Below are positions 34,901 to 50,039 of a stretch of 64,000 nucleotides of DNA, one piece after another; the stretch's first letter is position 1, and each line of letters opens with the position of its first letter. The DNA is taken from the NCBI RefSeq assembly GCF_028888695.1, contig NZ_PNFF01000002.1:310001-374000 (forward strand). Reading direction: 5' to 3'. This stretch comes from Bacillus methanolicus. GTDB lineage: Bacteria > Bacillota > Bacilli > Bacillales > Cytobacillaceae. The notes under the pieces were generated by a model. That model did not search any database. It saw nothing but the letters and a program-made list of their open reading frames with translations, and had not been told where the DNA came from. A program made the position numbers and the translations under genes.

Positions 34901-35890
34901 TTACACCTCCACATCATACGGTTCATAATCTTTTCTCAGTGGATGGCCAATCCATCCTTCACCAAGCATGATCCGGTGTAAATTTGGATGCCCTGTAAAC
35001 TTGATCCCCAATAAATCATATGCTTCACACTCAGGCCAATTCGCACCCGCCCACAACGGCACGAGAGAATCAATGGTCGGCTCATCCCGGTCAATTTTTA
35101 CTTTTAATGCCATCGATTGACGATTCTTGTATGAGTATAAGTGCACATAAACTTCCATGTGTGTTTCAAAATCTGTGCCGTGCAATTCAGATAAATAGTC
35201 AAATCCAAGCTGCTCATTGTATTTCAGAAATTCTGCCACTTTAAAATATGCATCCCGTTTCGCGACAATGGTCGGCACATCTTTTGACAAGGTATTGATG
35301 TAGTAGTCTTCAAGCACATCCGTTCCGAGGTGTTCTCCAATTACTTTCACGTATTTATCGAGATAAGGCTGGTTTGGCGACGGTTTCTTTTCGGCCGTTT
35401 CTCTTTCTGCACCGGCCTTTGCCTGTGAAACCGCTTTCGCCTTTGCGGCTGCTGCTGCCTTCGCTTTCGCAGCGGCGATCGCTTTTGCTTTTTCATCTGC
35501 ATCATCAGAATTGCTACTTGAGTCAGCTTGTTCGTTCGCTTTCATTTTAGCTAGTGCCGCAGCTTTTGCCTTTGCGGCAGCTGCGGCCTTTGCTTTCGCA
35601 GCAGCAATCGCTTTTGCTTTTTCATCTGCATCATCGGAATTGCCGCTTGAGCCAGCTTGTTCTTTCGCTTTCATTCTAGCGAGCGCTGCAGCTTTCGCCT
35701 TTGCCGCTGCTGCGGCTTTTTTCTTTGCCAGATCAAGATCTTCTTCTCCTGTGGCTACAGTTGGTGTTTCCGCTTCCGATTGGGATCCTGACTCCGACTC
35801 TTCCATCGCTTTCTTTTTTGCCAGCGCTGCCTCTCTCGCTTTAGCGGCAGCCTCTTTCTTTAACTGCTCAAGATCCTTTTCACCGCTCAT
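34901..35890 (-). CDS. nuoC: NADH-quinone oxidoreductase subunit C with Ala/Lys-rich extension
   Basis: A 329-residue protein whose C-terminal ~155 residues are the 30-kDa subunit domain (GTDFETHMEVYVHLYSYKNR, then WPECEAYDLLGIKFTGHPNL). The first ~165 residues are a low-complexity Ala/Lys helix-forming region with a 43-residue (129-base) tandem unit: MKAKEQAGSSGNSDDADEKA followed by AKA runs. Such extensions occur in Bacillaceae NuoC; the function is unknown. The ATG at 35890 follows AGGGTGATC. It is four bases from nuoD. Confidence 0.94.
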   Translation of the reverse strand: MSGEKDLEQLKKEAAAKAREAALAKKKAMEESESGSQSEAETPTVATGEEDLDLAKKKAAAAAKAKAAALARMKAKEQAGSSGNSDDADEKAKAIAAAKAKAAAAAKAKAAALAKMKANEQADSSSNSDDADEKAKAIAAAKAKAAAAAKAKAVSQAKAGAERETAEKKPSPNQPYLDKYVKVIGEHLGTDVLEDYYINTLSKDVPTIVAKRDAYFKVAEFLKYNEQLGFDYLSELHGTDFETHMEVYVHLYSYKNRQSMALKVKIDRDEPTIDSLVPLWAGANWPECEAYDLLGIKFTGHPNLHRIMLGEGWIGHPLRKDYEPYDVEV

Positions 35891-35893
35891 CGA

Positions 35894-36406
35894 TTAGATC
35901 ACCCTCTTCCCGGTCTTCGCCTCGTAACGGATTTTTTCTTTTAATTTATTAATCCCGTAAATTAACGCAGCTGGATTCGGCGGACAACCAGGGATATAAA
36001 CATCTACCGGCACAATCTGATCAACACCTTTTACAACCGAATACGACTTCACATACGGTCCTCCTGCCGTCGCACAGGAACCCATCGCGATTACCCATTT
36101 TGGTTCAGGCATTTGATCATACAAACGGCGTACAATCGGAGCCATTTTCTTCGTAACTGTACCGGATACAATCATCACATCCGACTGTCTTGGGGACGTA
36201 CGGAAAAAAGAACCGAATCGATCTAAATCGTAATGTGAAGAACCGACTCCCATCATCTCAATCGCACAGCACGCAAGGCCAAACGTCATCGGCCATAAAG
36301 AATTGCTCCGCGCCCATGCTTTAATCTGCTCCAATGTCGTCAAAAATACGTTTCTCTTCAACTCTTTCATTTCCTCAGATGAAATATTGTCTAATTTTAA
36401 ATCCAT
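35894..36406 (-). CDS. nuoB: NADH-quinone oxidoreductase subunit B
   Basis: A 170-residue subunit holding terminal cluster N2, which passes electrons to quinone. The tandem-Cys motif [11 protein letters not shown] (near 45), [10 protein letters not shown] (near 109) and PGCPPNP (near 140) supply the cluster ligands. The ATG at 36406 follows AAGAAGGTGTTGAA, within the last codons of nuoA. Intact and of normal length. Confidence 0.96.
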   Translation of the reverse strand: MDLKLDNISSEEMKELKRNVFLTTLEQIKAWARSNSLWPMTFGLACCAIEMMGVGSSHYDLDRFGSFFRTSPRQSDVMIVSGTVTKKMAPIVRRLYDQMPEPKWVIAMGSCATAGGPYVKSYSVVKGVDQIVPVDVYIPGCPPNPAALIYGINKLKEKIRYEAKTGKRVI

Positions 36407-36771
36407 TTCAACACCTTCTTTTTCCATGCATAGACAAGTCCAATGACGAGCATAAAAACAAATACCAACATTTCTACTAATGCAAAGATTCCGAGTTTTT
36501 CATATGCAACAGCCCATGGATACAAAAACACAGTCTCCACATCAAAAATGACAAACATAAGCGCAAAAATATAATAGCGGACATTGAACTGGACCCGAGA
36601 ATCATGAAATGGTTCAATACCGCTTTCATAGGTAGTATATTTTGCATCATAAGGCTTATAAGGACGCAAAAGCTTCCCCAAAGAAAGAGCCGCCACTGGC
36701 AACAGCACCCCAAGACACAAGAACACAAAAACAAAGAGATAGTTATTCTGATACACATTCAGAAACTCCAT
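36397..36771 (-). CDS. nuoA: NADH-quinone oxidoreductase subunit A
   Basis: A 124-residue three-helix membrane subunit near the quinone tunnel. [20 protein letters not shown] is the conserved loop and [13 protein letters not shown] the conserved acidic helix. It leads the operon nuoA-B-C-D-H-I-J-K-L-M-N. The ATG at 36771 has GGGGGG about 7 bases away; an ATG two codons earlier is also possible. It overlaps nuoB by ten bases. A good sigma-A promoter is 60 bases upstream. No nuoE, F or G is present. Confidence 0.95.
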   Translation of the reverse strand: MEFLNVYQNNYLFVFVFLCLGVLLPVAALSLGKLLRPYKPYDAKYTTYESGIEPFHDSRVQFNVRYYIFALMFVIFDVETVFLYPWAVAYEKLGIFALVEMLVFVFMLVIGLVYAWKKKVLKWI

Positions 36772-36829
36772 GCCCATCCCCCCCAAAAATCGTAAAATAT
36801 TCTTAAATTTTAAAAATGTAACCGATTCC

Positions 36830-36858
36830 ATTATAGCATTCTTACCAATATGTGTCGA
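36830..36858 (-). promoter_or_regulatory. Sigma-A promoter of the nuo operon
   Basis: On the minus strand TCGACA (36858-36853), a 17-base spacer, then TATAAT (36835-36830), about 60 bases before nuoA. Confidence 0.75.
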
Positions 36859-36930
36859 CAAGCCCACCTGTTCTTTATTCTAACACCGGCTAACCAAACA
36901 TTGCTACCAATATATGTTAATAGCCCTCCG
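36841..36930. repeat. 62-base diverged duplication of the nuo promoter region
   Basis: CTTACCAATATGTGTCGACA (36841) recurs as GCTACCAATATATGTTAATA (36903), both followed by AGCCCWCC. The upstream copy has lost the -35. Confidence 0.65.
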
Positions 36931-37149
36931 ACTATATGGTGGAAATGCTCTCGCCCGGCGATTGCGAGTGCGCTCGGAAAAAGTGGAATTTGCCTAGAAC
37001 TATGTTCGCAAATACCTCTAACAATCCTGTCTCATTAATAGTGTATTATCTTAAATAAATATCTTTCTTATTTTAGAGATACTAACACAAAAAACTTCTT
37101 ATACACTTGAGAGTTGGAATATCGAAAGGTACTCTTATGGGAGTATAAA

Positions 37150-37495
37150 TTTACGAAAGCTCATAATATACTAGCTAACGGCTCATAAAAAGAAGTAAAG
37201 GCTCATAAAATAACTTAAAAGCTCATAAATAAAACTAAAAGCACATATATTATTTTTAAGGCTCATAAAACAAAATAAGGGCTCATATATTTATTTAATG
37301 GCTCATAAGATTAAATAAAGGCTCATAAAGATTTTTCAGAGTCGATATATCTTGAAAAGTGGTTGTTAATTTCAATTTGTGGTCGTTATTATCATAATGT
37401 GGTCGATATTTTTAAAAGTGGTCGATTATTCATGAAAAGTAGTCGATATTTTCATAAAGTGGTCGATTAATCATGAAATGTGGTCGATAAATTTT
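37150..37495. repeat. Two abutting phased arrays: GGCTCATAAA then GTGGTCGAT
   Basis: Nine GGCTCATAAA units (about 37150-37335) are followed without a gap by eight GTGGTCGATATTTT units (GTCG at about 37341, 37362, 37382, 37402, 37421, 37442, 37462, 37483). Period 19-21 bases throughout. It occupies the space between the nuo promoter and the atp terminator; no gene is seen in the 790-base gap. Confidence 0.85.
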
Positions 37496-37606
37496 TTTGC
37501 AAGTTTGCCATTTTTATAGTTTGATAGATCCGGTCTATAAATCATTAAAAAAATACTGCAAATCCTCACATTACAAAACAATTACCGGGATTTCTTTAAC
37601 GTAATT

Positions 37607-37647
37607 AAAAAACACCTCCCGGCTTTTCGAGAAAACCGAAAGGTGTT
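37607..37647 (-). terminator. Terminator of the atp operon
   Basis: On the minus strand AACACCTTTCGG pairs with CCGGGAGGTGTT, followed by TTTTAATT. It begins 13 bases past the atpC stop. Confidence 0.9.
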
Positions 37648-37660
37648 TGGATAACACTTA

Positions 37661-38068
<408 letters not shown>

Positions 38069-38087
38069 TTACCCTCCTGGTCCGAAA

Positions 38088-39581
<1,494 letters not shown>

Positions 39582-39616
39582 TTATGCCTAGTTTTTTGCA
39601 TTATGCCGTTCTATTT

Positions 39617-40480
<864 letters not shown>

Positions 40481-40513
40481 TCACCACCCTTTCAAAGTTT
40501 GTCAGACCCTAAA

Positions 40514-42037
<1,524 letters not shown>

Positions 42038-42046
42038 CTACGAATC

Positions 42047-43143
<1,097 letters not shown>

Positions 43144-43270
43144 TTAGGAAAACAATAAATGAAGTTTATATGAATATCCGAAAGTTTGACAGATATTATG
43201 GACATAAAGCAATGGCGAAGGTTCTCATCGAATGATCTTCGCCATTTTGAACGTTAAGTTTGCGTAATAA

Positions 43271-43498
<228 letters not shown>

Positions 43499-43562
43499 TT
43501 AATTGTATAGATAAATAATTTTGTTTTTTAGGGTTTGTCCATAAAAAGAACAGTTTATATAA

Positions 43563-44279
<717 letters not shown>

Positions 44280-44295
44280 TCACCTCTCTTCCCCG

Positions 44296-44670
44296 CTATT
44301 TACGCAAAAATAAAGACTGAAGAAAAAAATCTATCATAATGACAATATAAGATGTCATTAATCCAATAATAACGCTGATAAGGTGAAAGGTGTCCGGATA
44401 CCTCATCGCAATGATTACGGCAAAGGCACCCGTTGCCATTCGGGAAAACGACCCGAGAGAGACCGTTTTATTCCCTTCCGTTACCGCTTCCCCGAATTTC
44501 CGCATTTTTCTGCCCAAGAGCCATAAGTTAAAAAGGCTCAAGCTTGTACCGAAAATTAAGCCCAAAAAGATCGATTGGTAAGATGTAACCCCCCAGCCGA
44601 GAACATATACAGCCAATAAATAAAATATGTATTTACGCTGTCTTGCAAACATTTCATTCATTACCGGCAT
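44296..44670 (-). CDS. atpI: ATP synthase accessory protein I
   Basis: A 124-residue protein with four hydrophobic segments, in the standard atpI place upstream of atpB. AtpI helps assemble the c-ring and may transport magnesium. Sequence conservation is low across the family, so the assignment leans on position and topology. Confidence 0.88.
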   Translation of the reverse strand: MPVMNEMFARQRKYIFYLLAVYVLGWGVTSYQSIFLGLIFGTSLSLFNLWLLGRKMRKFGEAVTEGNKTVSLGSFSRMATGAFAVIIAMRYPDTFHLISVIIGLMTSYIVIMIDFFLQSLFLRK

Positions 44671-44676
44671 TGTTGT

Positions 44677-44898
44677 TTAATCTCCTGAAAAGAAGTGACG
44701 GACTAATCGAAGCATGGCAAATATTCCTGCTGCAAGTCCTAACATAAGCCCAATTATTAAGAAAAGCGGTTCGGTTCCGATGGTACGATCCAACCATCTT
44801 CCTAAAAATATACCTATTAAAATGGAACCTACTAATTGTGAAAGAATGGCGGACATTAATGCCATCGCTTGAAACGGGTGGCGGTCTTTATGACGCAT
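44677..44898 (-). CDS. atpZ: AtpZ/AtpI family small membrane protein
   Basis: A 73-residue protein with two membrane helices (residues ~12-33 and ~44-66) and the family pattern GIFLGRWLDRTIGTEPLF between them. Small proteins of this type open many Firmicute atp operons and may form a magnesium or calcium channel with AtpI. It is the first gene of the operon, six bases from atpI. The atp promoter lies about 130 bases upstream. Confidence 0.85.
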   Translation of the reverse strand: MRHKDRHPFQAMALMSAILSQLVGSILIGIFLGRWLDRTIGTEPLFLIIGLMLGLAAGIFAMLRLVRHFFSGD

Positions 44899-45021
44899 AT
44901 AAACGCATCCTCACATTCAGAGAATGGTAAAGAAGGCTGCGGCAACAAATTCGCATTACCATCGTGCTAAAGCAAAAAACTGAACTGCACGATAATTCTG
45001 AAAAACTTGTCATTTATACCC

Positions 45022-45056
45022 TTTGTAAGCATACAATAGGGGCATGTCAATGTCAA
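45022..45056 (-). promoter_or_regulatory. Overlapping sigma-A promoters of the atp operon
   Basis: On the minus strand TTGACATTGACA gives two -35 boxes six bases apart. The first pairs with TATGCT and the second with TACAAA, each across 17 bases. The 320-base gap between the subtilase and atpZ holds no gene. Confidence 0.6.
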
Positions 45057-45216
45057 TGTGTTTTGGGGGAAAACTTCACAATTACATCGACTCATAAAGC
45101 GTATGTTCACAAATTTTTCAAATTTATTTTACGATTTTTGTCTTGCATTTTTTGTGAGAATTGTTCCGGCCTTTTTGAGTCTTTTTTAACCGTGATTTTT
45201 TCCTGTTTGAACCCGC

Positions 45217-47727
45217 TTATTTCCATCTACTTTCCGTTAATTCCGGAAGGATCTCAATCATTGCTTCAATCATGTCTTCTTTCCCTTTTTTCTTTACAAA
45301 CACTTTTACTAGGTACAATCCTTCTTTTGGAAGGCGGTCGCGCTTAATCTCCTTTTGAAGGAGCCCTTTGCCGACATTTCTTTCCCAATCAAGGAAGCCG
45401 ATAAACCGGTAATCATCCGGCTGAAAAAGCGCAATTCCAAATTCTTCCGCACCGCCCGGCAAATACACTTCATAACGGTAAGTGTTTTCTTTATCTCCTA
45501 TGCCAAAATCAAATCCCATGACTCTTGGATAATCAGGTTCCTCCAGCACATATATATACGGAATTCTTATTTCATTTGAGTCTTCATGAAGGATAAGGTT
45601 CCCGTCATAAAGCTTTTTTGTTAATACGGCAGGATCTGCACTCATTCGAATTTCCAGTTTCTTTTTTTCCCGTGGTTTCAAGCGAAAAGAGAGAGGAAAT
45701 TTCCATCGGATGCCCGCGGTCTGTTTCGGAATTGAAAAAGAATAGTTTTTAGTGCTTGAGCCGACATTTTGCACTTCAATAACTGCCTTATGCTCATGCA
45801 ATTTATCTGAGAGCTGAAACATTCCGAATTGAAGCGAACCTGGTATCACAAGTGATTCTGGTTTTACAGCTTTCTCAAGCTGAATTCTTCCAGCTCCTTG
45901 TTCAAATGTTCGATATTGTGTTCCGTTTTCGTTCATGATCGGTTTTGCGGTGTTCATTAAAGCCGACTTAATTTGCGCAGGCCCCCAATCAGGATGCGCT
46001 TGTTTAATTAAAGCACAAGCACCGGCAACATGAGGGGCAGCCATACTTGTTCCCTGAAGCGACAAGTATCCTCCGGGAATGGTGCTCTCGATGGCTACAC
46101 CTGGAGCGACAACATCCGGCTTAATTTCCCACGTACCAGTGACCGGACCCCGCGAACTGAATGATGCTAAAGTATCCTTTTCTTCAATTAATATCGTTCT
46201 GGTAAAACGCTTTCCTTTTTCAATCAGTCTCTTGATCCGTTCTCCATCCTTTTTTGAAAGAGCAGCTACGGGAATCGGGATATTTCCGTCAAGATTTCCA
46301 ATAAAACTCCCATTTGTGTTGTTGTATATAATAACGGCTGAAGCACCTGCTTTTTGTGCATTTCTTGCTTTTTCAGTAAAAGTTAACTTGCCTCTTTCTA
46401 TGAGTACAATTTTTCCTGCACAATTTTTCAGATCCTTTTCTTCTCCTAAATATCCGAATGTTATTTCTTTTGTTCTGTCAATCTTCCAATGATCAGAGCC
46501 ATGCATGGGCTGAAGCTTGATTCGATCTCCTTCTCCTTCAATGGTAAGAAAGGGAATTTGCCGGGGCGGTGTCGAGGCTCCCACAGAGATTGCTTTTGAG
46601 GCGGTTCCCGGCGAGCCGACGGTCCAAACGTTTGGACCTGAATTTCCCGAAGAAGCAACTGCTGTAATTCCCCTTTCGACCGCTTTATTAAGGGCAAGGC
46701 TGATCGGCAAATCCGGTCCGTTCACATTGTTGCCGAGCGATAAATTTAATACATCAACTTTATCTTTTACTGCCTGTTCAATCGCAGCAATGACTTGTTC
46801 GGATGTGCCGGCTCCGCCCGGACCAAGAGCTCTGTAAGCAATTATGGTAGCTTCAGGAGCAACTCCTCGGATTTTTCCATTTGCCGCTATGATGCCTGCA
46901 ACATGCGTCCCGTGAAGCGTACTTTGCCAATGCGGTGCTTTCGTTTTCATTGAATTTTTATTGTCATTGATCTTGTCGTGCCCGCTCCCGTAGCCTTTTC
47001 TTTGGTTGTAGTCAATCCCGGAATTGGTTTCTTTCTTTTCCATCGGATTGTTGCCACCATCAACAAAGTCTTTTTCGCCTCCGTCAGGGTTGTTGTATTT
47101 AACCCCAGCAGAATTGGATCCTTTCGTTTCCATCGGATCCTTGTCACTATCAACAAAATCATGCCTGCCTACGTCTGGGTTGTTGTAATTAGTCCCGGAA
47201 TTGGATGCTTTCGTTTCCATCGGGTCCTTGTCACCATCAACAAAATCATGCCCGCCACCGTAGCTTCTTCTTAAATCAGGGTGGTTGTAGTCAATCCCGG
47301 TGTCGATAACCCCTACAGTGACACCTTTTCCAGTCAGACGTCTATCCGCGCGGTCAAAGATCCCTCTGACTTTGTCGCCGCCAATTAGCTTTATGTTTTC
47401 TAACGTTTCTACTCGGTACGTTTTCACCGGTGAAACCAGTGCTACTTCCCGTCCTTTTGACAGCTCATCCAAAGAACGTGCGTCTCCTTTTACGGAAAAT
47501 CCGTTGATCGTATGTTCAAAAACATAGCGAAGCTTTACATTTGGATACTTGCTGATAAACGTTTTGATTTCCGGCACCGTTCTTTTTTCTTTTAATAAGA
47601 TAATGGCAATTTTTTCAGTTTCCGGTGACTCTTTTGGTATTGGCGGATGATCGAGGTTTCGGGCGTAAGCCTGCGTGAGAGACATAAGTAACAATATCAC
47701 GGTCAAAAGCGGGATGATTTTTTTCAA
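45217..47727 (-). CDS. Secreted subtilisin-like serine protease with PA domain and repeat insert
   Basis: An 836-residue exported S8 protease. A signal peptide (KKIIPLLTVILLLMSL...AYA) leads into an I9-type propeptide (residues ~35-105). The catalytic triad is intact: Asp in VGVIDTGIDYNHPDL, His in LHGTHVAG, Ser in LQGTSMAAPHVAG. A protease-associated domain lies between His and Ser (AGKIVLIERGKLTF to IPVAALSKK), and a ~200-residue beta-rich C-terminus follows. Between Asp and His, where subtilisins have a short loop, four ~30-residue tandem repeats (YNNPD...DFVDGDKDPMETK) are inserted. The TTG at 47727 has AAGGGGTGG upstream; an ATG at 47754 would add nine residues. Vpr-like enzymes are the nearest familiar type. 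Confidence 0.88.
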   Translation of the reverse strand: MKKIIPLLTVILLLMSLTQAYARNLDHPPIPKESPETEKIAIILLKEKRTVPEIKTFISKYPNVKLRYVFEHTINGFSVKGDARSLDELSKGREVALVSPVKTYRVETLENIKLIGGDKVRGIFDRADRRLTGKGVTVGVIDTGIDYNHPDLRRSYGGGHDFVDGDKDPMETKASNSGTNYNNPDVGRHDFVDSDKDPMETKGSNSAGVKYNNPDGGEKDFVDGGNNPMEKKETNSGIDYNQRKGYGSGHDKINDNKNSMKTKAPHWQSTLHGTHVAGIIAANGKIRGVAPEATIIAYRALGPGGAGTSEQVIAAIEQAVKDKVDVLNLSLGNNVNGPDLPISLALNKAVERGITAVASSGNSGPNVWTVGSPGTASKAISVGASTPPRQIPFLTIEGEGDRIKLQPMHGSDHWKIDRTKEITFGYLGEEKDLKNCAGKIVLIERGKLTFTEKARNAQKAGASAVIIYNNTNGSFIGNLDGNIPIPVAALSKKDGERIKRLIEKGKRFTRTILIEEKDTLASFSSRGPVTGTWEIKPDVVAPGVAIESTIPGGYLSLQGTSMAAPHVAGACALIKQAHPDWGPAQIKSALMNTAKPIMNENGTQYRTFEQGAGRIQLEKAVKPESLVIPGSLQFGMFQLSDKLHEHKAVIEVQNVGSSTKNYSFSIPKQTAGIRWKFPLSFRLKPREKKKLEIRMSADPAVLTKKLYDGNLILHEDSNEIRIPYIYVLEEPDYPRVMGFDFGIGDKENTYRYEVYLPGGAEEFGIALFQPDDYRFIGFLDWERNVGKGLLQKEIKRDRLPKEGLYLVKVFVKKKGKEDMIEAMIEILPELTESRWK
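46930..47290 (-). repeat. Four in-frame 87-102 base repeats inside the subtilase gene
   Basis: Encoded units begin GIDYNHPD, GTNYNNPD, GVKYNNPD and GIDYNQRK and end with DPMETKASNS, DPMETKGSNS, NPMEKKETNS and NSMKTKAPHW. The first unit includes the normal sequence after the catalytic Asp; the others are diverged copies. Confidence 0.88.
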
Positions 47728-47814
47728 ACCAAGCCACCCCTTCTCTTTTTTCATAGGATTTTCATGACAGGGGGAGAGTATGCAACTGAAAATCACTTTA
47801 CATTTGATTTACGT

Positions 47815-48058
47815 ATAGGACAACGGCACTTAAAAAATGGAAGGAGTGAGGAATGCGCGGTATATGACTTTCATTTCATTTATATCATAGGACAACGGCG
47901 CTCTAATAAAGGAAGTAATGAGAATATGTGAAATATGACTTTCATTTCATTTTAAATCTTAGGACAACGGTACTCAAATAAAGGAAGCTGATTAATGGTA
48001 GGTCAACCAAGCATGAGAAATTTTGTGAAAAACAACGGTACTCAAATAAAGGAATCAG
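47815..48058. repeat. Four tandem ~72-base repeats at the 3' side of NERD gene 2
   Basis: CAACGG cores at 47821, 47893, 47965 and 48033, with GGACAACGGYRCTCAAATAA and ATGACTTTCATTTCATTT shared. The last copy runs up to the NERD stop codon at 48061. Confidence 0.85.
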
Positions 48059-48060
48059 AT

Positions 48061-49023
48061 TTACATCTCGGGACGGTGGTAGATTCTTCCTTTGTTGGTG
48101 CCTGAGAAGGGGAGGTTCATGGAGGCTAACAGCTTGCTTGCAATACTACGTGAGGAAATTAAAAGAAATTCTCGAAAAGCCCGATTGGAGATTGAGGAGT
48201 TTATAAGGAGAAAATAGTCATTTAACGCTTGGATATGAGCTTTTTTGGAAGTAAATTTGCACAAAGAGCAATACCAGGTGCTAAATTTTCTGACCATTGG
48301 ATATGAATTGCAATTGGGGCATTGGACTCCCTTTATCAGTTCTGAAGGGTCGATCCCATACTGTTGAAGAATATTATCGGTAATTGGAAAGTTATTCTTC
48401 ATTAAAAGGTCGGTTATTTCTTGAATTTGTTTCTTTTCTAAAATTGGTTTATCGTATATTGCTTCCAACTCTTTTACCTTTTCTTCAAGATGGTCTGCAT
48501 GAAGAACTCTGTTATAAATATGGTAGTTTCCATTTGATGTTTTTAGGATAGTAGAAGACTTGCTAACCACAACTAAATATTCGATTGGTACAGGAAGTAA
48601 TTTTTGATGATCCATCCACTCTTTCAATCTTTGTTGCTGGCGTTGGACCTGTGTTAAAGGATTTGGGAAGCCTTCTTCATTACCTTCAATCAACCGTATT
48701 AGCTGTTTCGAATATTTTTCAAAAATTAATGTTCCAGAAATATTTTTTACTTCAATTATGAGGAAAAAATTAGGAGATAGTATAAGTGTGTCTATTTGGA
48801 AGGGAACACTATGATGGAGTCGCAAATCATGGAGAATATAGTATTCCTTATGGTTTAGGAATTTAAGATGATAATCTAAGCTTTGTTCGGCTCGAAAACC
48901 GGCCTCTCGCTTTGCTAAATCTTCCTCAATTTGAGGCCGTTTACGATGGTCTTTTGGCAATCTTCTTAATAATGCTTTGATCTGTTGAATTCTAAGCGGA
49001 ATCGTTCGTTCTTTCACGATCAT
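48061..49023 (-). CDS. NERD-domain protein with zinc ribbon (paralog 2)
   Basis: A 320-residue paralog of the protein at 6808-7806, similar along its whole length. The NERD domain has QIDTLIL and FLIIEVKNISG (D...ExK type), the zinc ribbon has CPNC and CSLC pairs (residues ~235-258), and the C-terminus repeats MNLPFSGTNKGRIYHRP. AAAAGGAGTG precedes the ATG. Both paralogs are single genes and both have a phased array on their upstream side. NERD domains are thought to act on DNA, but the role here is unknown; horizontal or mobile origin is possible, since neither belongs to the surrounding conserved gene order. Confidence 0.82.
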   Translation of the reverse strand: MIVKERTIPLRIQQIKALLRRLPKDHRKRPQIEEDLAKREAGFRAEQSLDYHLKFLNHKEYYILHDLRLHHSVPFQIDTLILSPNFFLIIEVKNISGTLIFEKYSKQLIRLIEGNEEGFPNPLTQVQRQQQRLKEWMDHQKLLPVPIEYLVVVSKSSTILKTSNGNYHIYNRVLHADHLEEKVKELEAIYDKPILEKKQIQEITDLLMKNNFPITDNILQQYGIDPSELIKGVQCPNCNSYPMVRKFSTWYCSLCKFTSKKAHIQALNDYFLLINSSISNRAFREFLLISSRSIASKLLASMNLPFSGTNKGRIYHRPEM

Positions 49024-49104
49024 TAATCATTTCACTCCTTTTCATAAAATAATTATTAATTTCTTGTTTCGTAAAGAGATTCCTGCAAATATTTTAGAAT
49101 TTAG

Positions 49105-49205
49105 ATTTTTTATGAGCCACTTTTGATCATTTATGATCTCTTTTAAGATTTATGATCCACTTTTTGCATTTTATGATCCACTTTAGGGAATTTATAAGCC
49201 ATTTA
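49105..49205. repeat. Phased TTTATGATCCACTTTT array upstream of NERD gene 2
   Basis: Five units at 20-22 base spacing, the reverse-complement orientation of the 6.4-8 kb arrays. The core blends GGCTCATAAA and GTGG (minus strand AAAGTGGATCATAAA). Confidence 0.8.
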
Positions 49206-49215
49206 ATAAAAATAT

Positions 49216-49245
49216 TAAAAAGCCAGCCCATGATAGGCCGGCTTT
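49216..49245 (-). terminator. Terminator of upp
   Basis: On the minus strand AAAGCCGGCC pairs with GGGCTGGCTTT (one G-U pair), followed by T residues, 14 bases past the stop. Confidence 0.85.
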
Positions 49246-49258
49246 CTGCTTGTAAAGC

Positions 49259-49888
49259 TTACTTCGTTCCAAATAAACGGTCTCCTGCATCTCCAAGTCC
49301 AGGGACGATATAGCCGTGGTCATTTAGTTTTTCATCAAGAGCGGCGATATAAATATCTACATCCGGATGGGCTTCCTTCACGACTTCAACTCCTTCAGGA
49401 GATGCGATTAAGCACATGAATTTGATGTGTTTGGCGCCTCGTTTTTTCAATGAGTTGATTGCTTCAACGGCAGTACCGCCTGTTGCCAGCATCGGGTCGA
49501 CGACAATGAAGTCTCGTTCTTCCACATCGCTTGGAAGCTTTACATAATATTCAACCGGCTTTAACGTTTCAGGATCGCGGTATAAGCCGATATGACCGAC
49601 TTTCGCAGCTGGAATCAATTTTAGTATGCCGTCCACCATTCCGATGCCTGCCCGCAAGATCGGAACGATTCCTAGTTTTTTGCCGGATAATACTTTTGAT
49701 TTTGTTGAGCTTACCGGTGTTTCAATTTCAATTTCTTCAAGAGGCATGTCACGGGTGATTTCAAATGCCATTAATGTTGCGACTTCATCGACAAGTTCGC
49801 GAAATTCTTTCGTGCCTGTATTTTTATCCCGAATATATGTAAGTTTGTGCTGAATGAGTGGATGATCAAAAACATAAACTTTTGCCAT
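49259..49888 (-). CDS. upp: Uracil phosphoribosyltransferase
   Basis: A 209-residue salvage enzyme converting uracil and PRPP to UMP. The PRPP-binding motif [12 protein letters not shown] is near 130 and the uracil-binding C-terminal [17 protein letters not shown] is complete. The ATG at 49888 follows AGGAGAGATT; the 21-codon longer frame is rejected. The position between glyA and the atp operon matches B. subtilis. Confidence 0.97.
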   Translation of the reverse strand: MAKVYVFDHPLIQHKLTYIRDKNTGTKEFRELVDEVATLMAFEITRDMPLEEIEIETPVSSTKSKVLSGKKLGIVPILRAGIGMVDGILKLIPAAKVGHIGLYRDPETLKPVEYYVKLPSDVEERDFIVVDPMLATGGTAVEAINSLKKRGAKHIKFMCLIASPEGVEVVKEAHPDVDIYIAALDEKLNDHGYIVPGLGDAGDRLFGTK

Positions 49889-50039
49889 GACAATCTCTCC
49901 TTTTTCTGTTTCATAACACGTTGATGTATGTAAAATATACGAACTACACACTTCGTCTAATTTTACAGAAAAAAAGTGCGTAGAGCAACAAGGAGAAAAA
50001 ACTGTAATCGAAACAACAAAACAGATGTTTCTTTACCAC

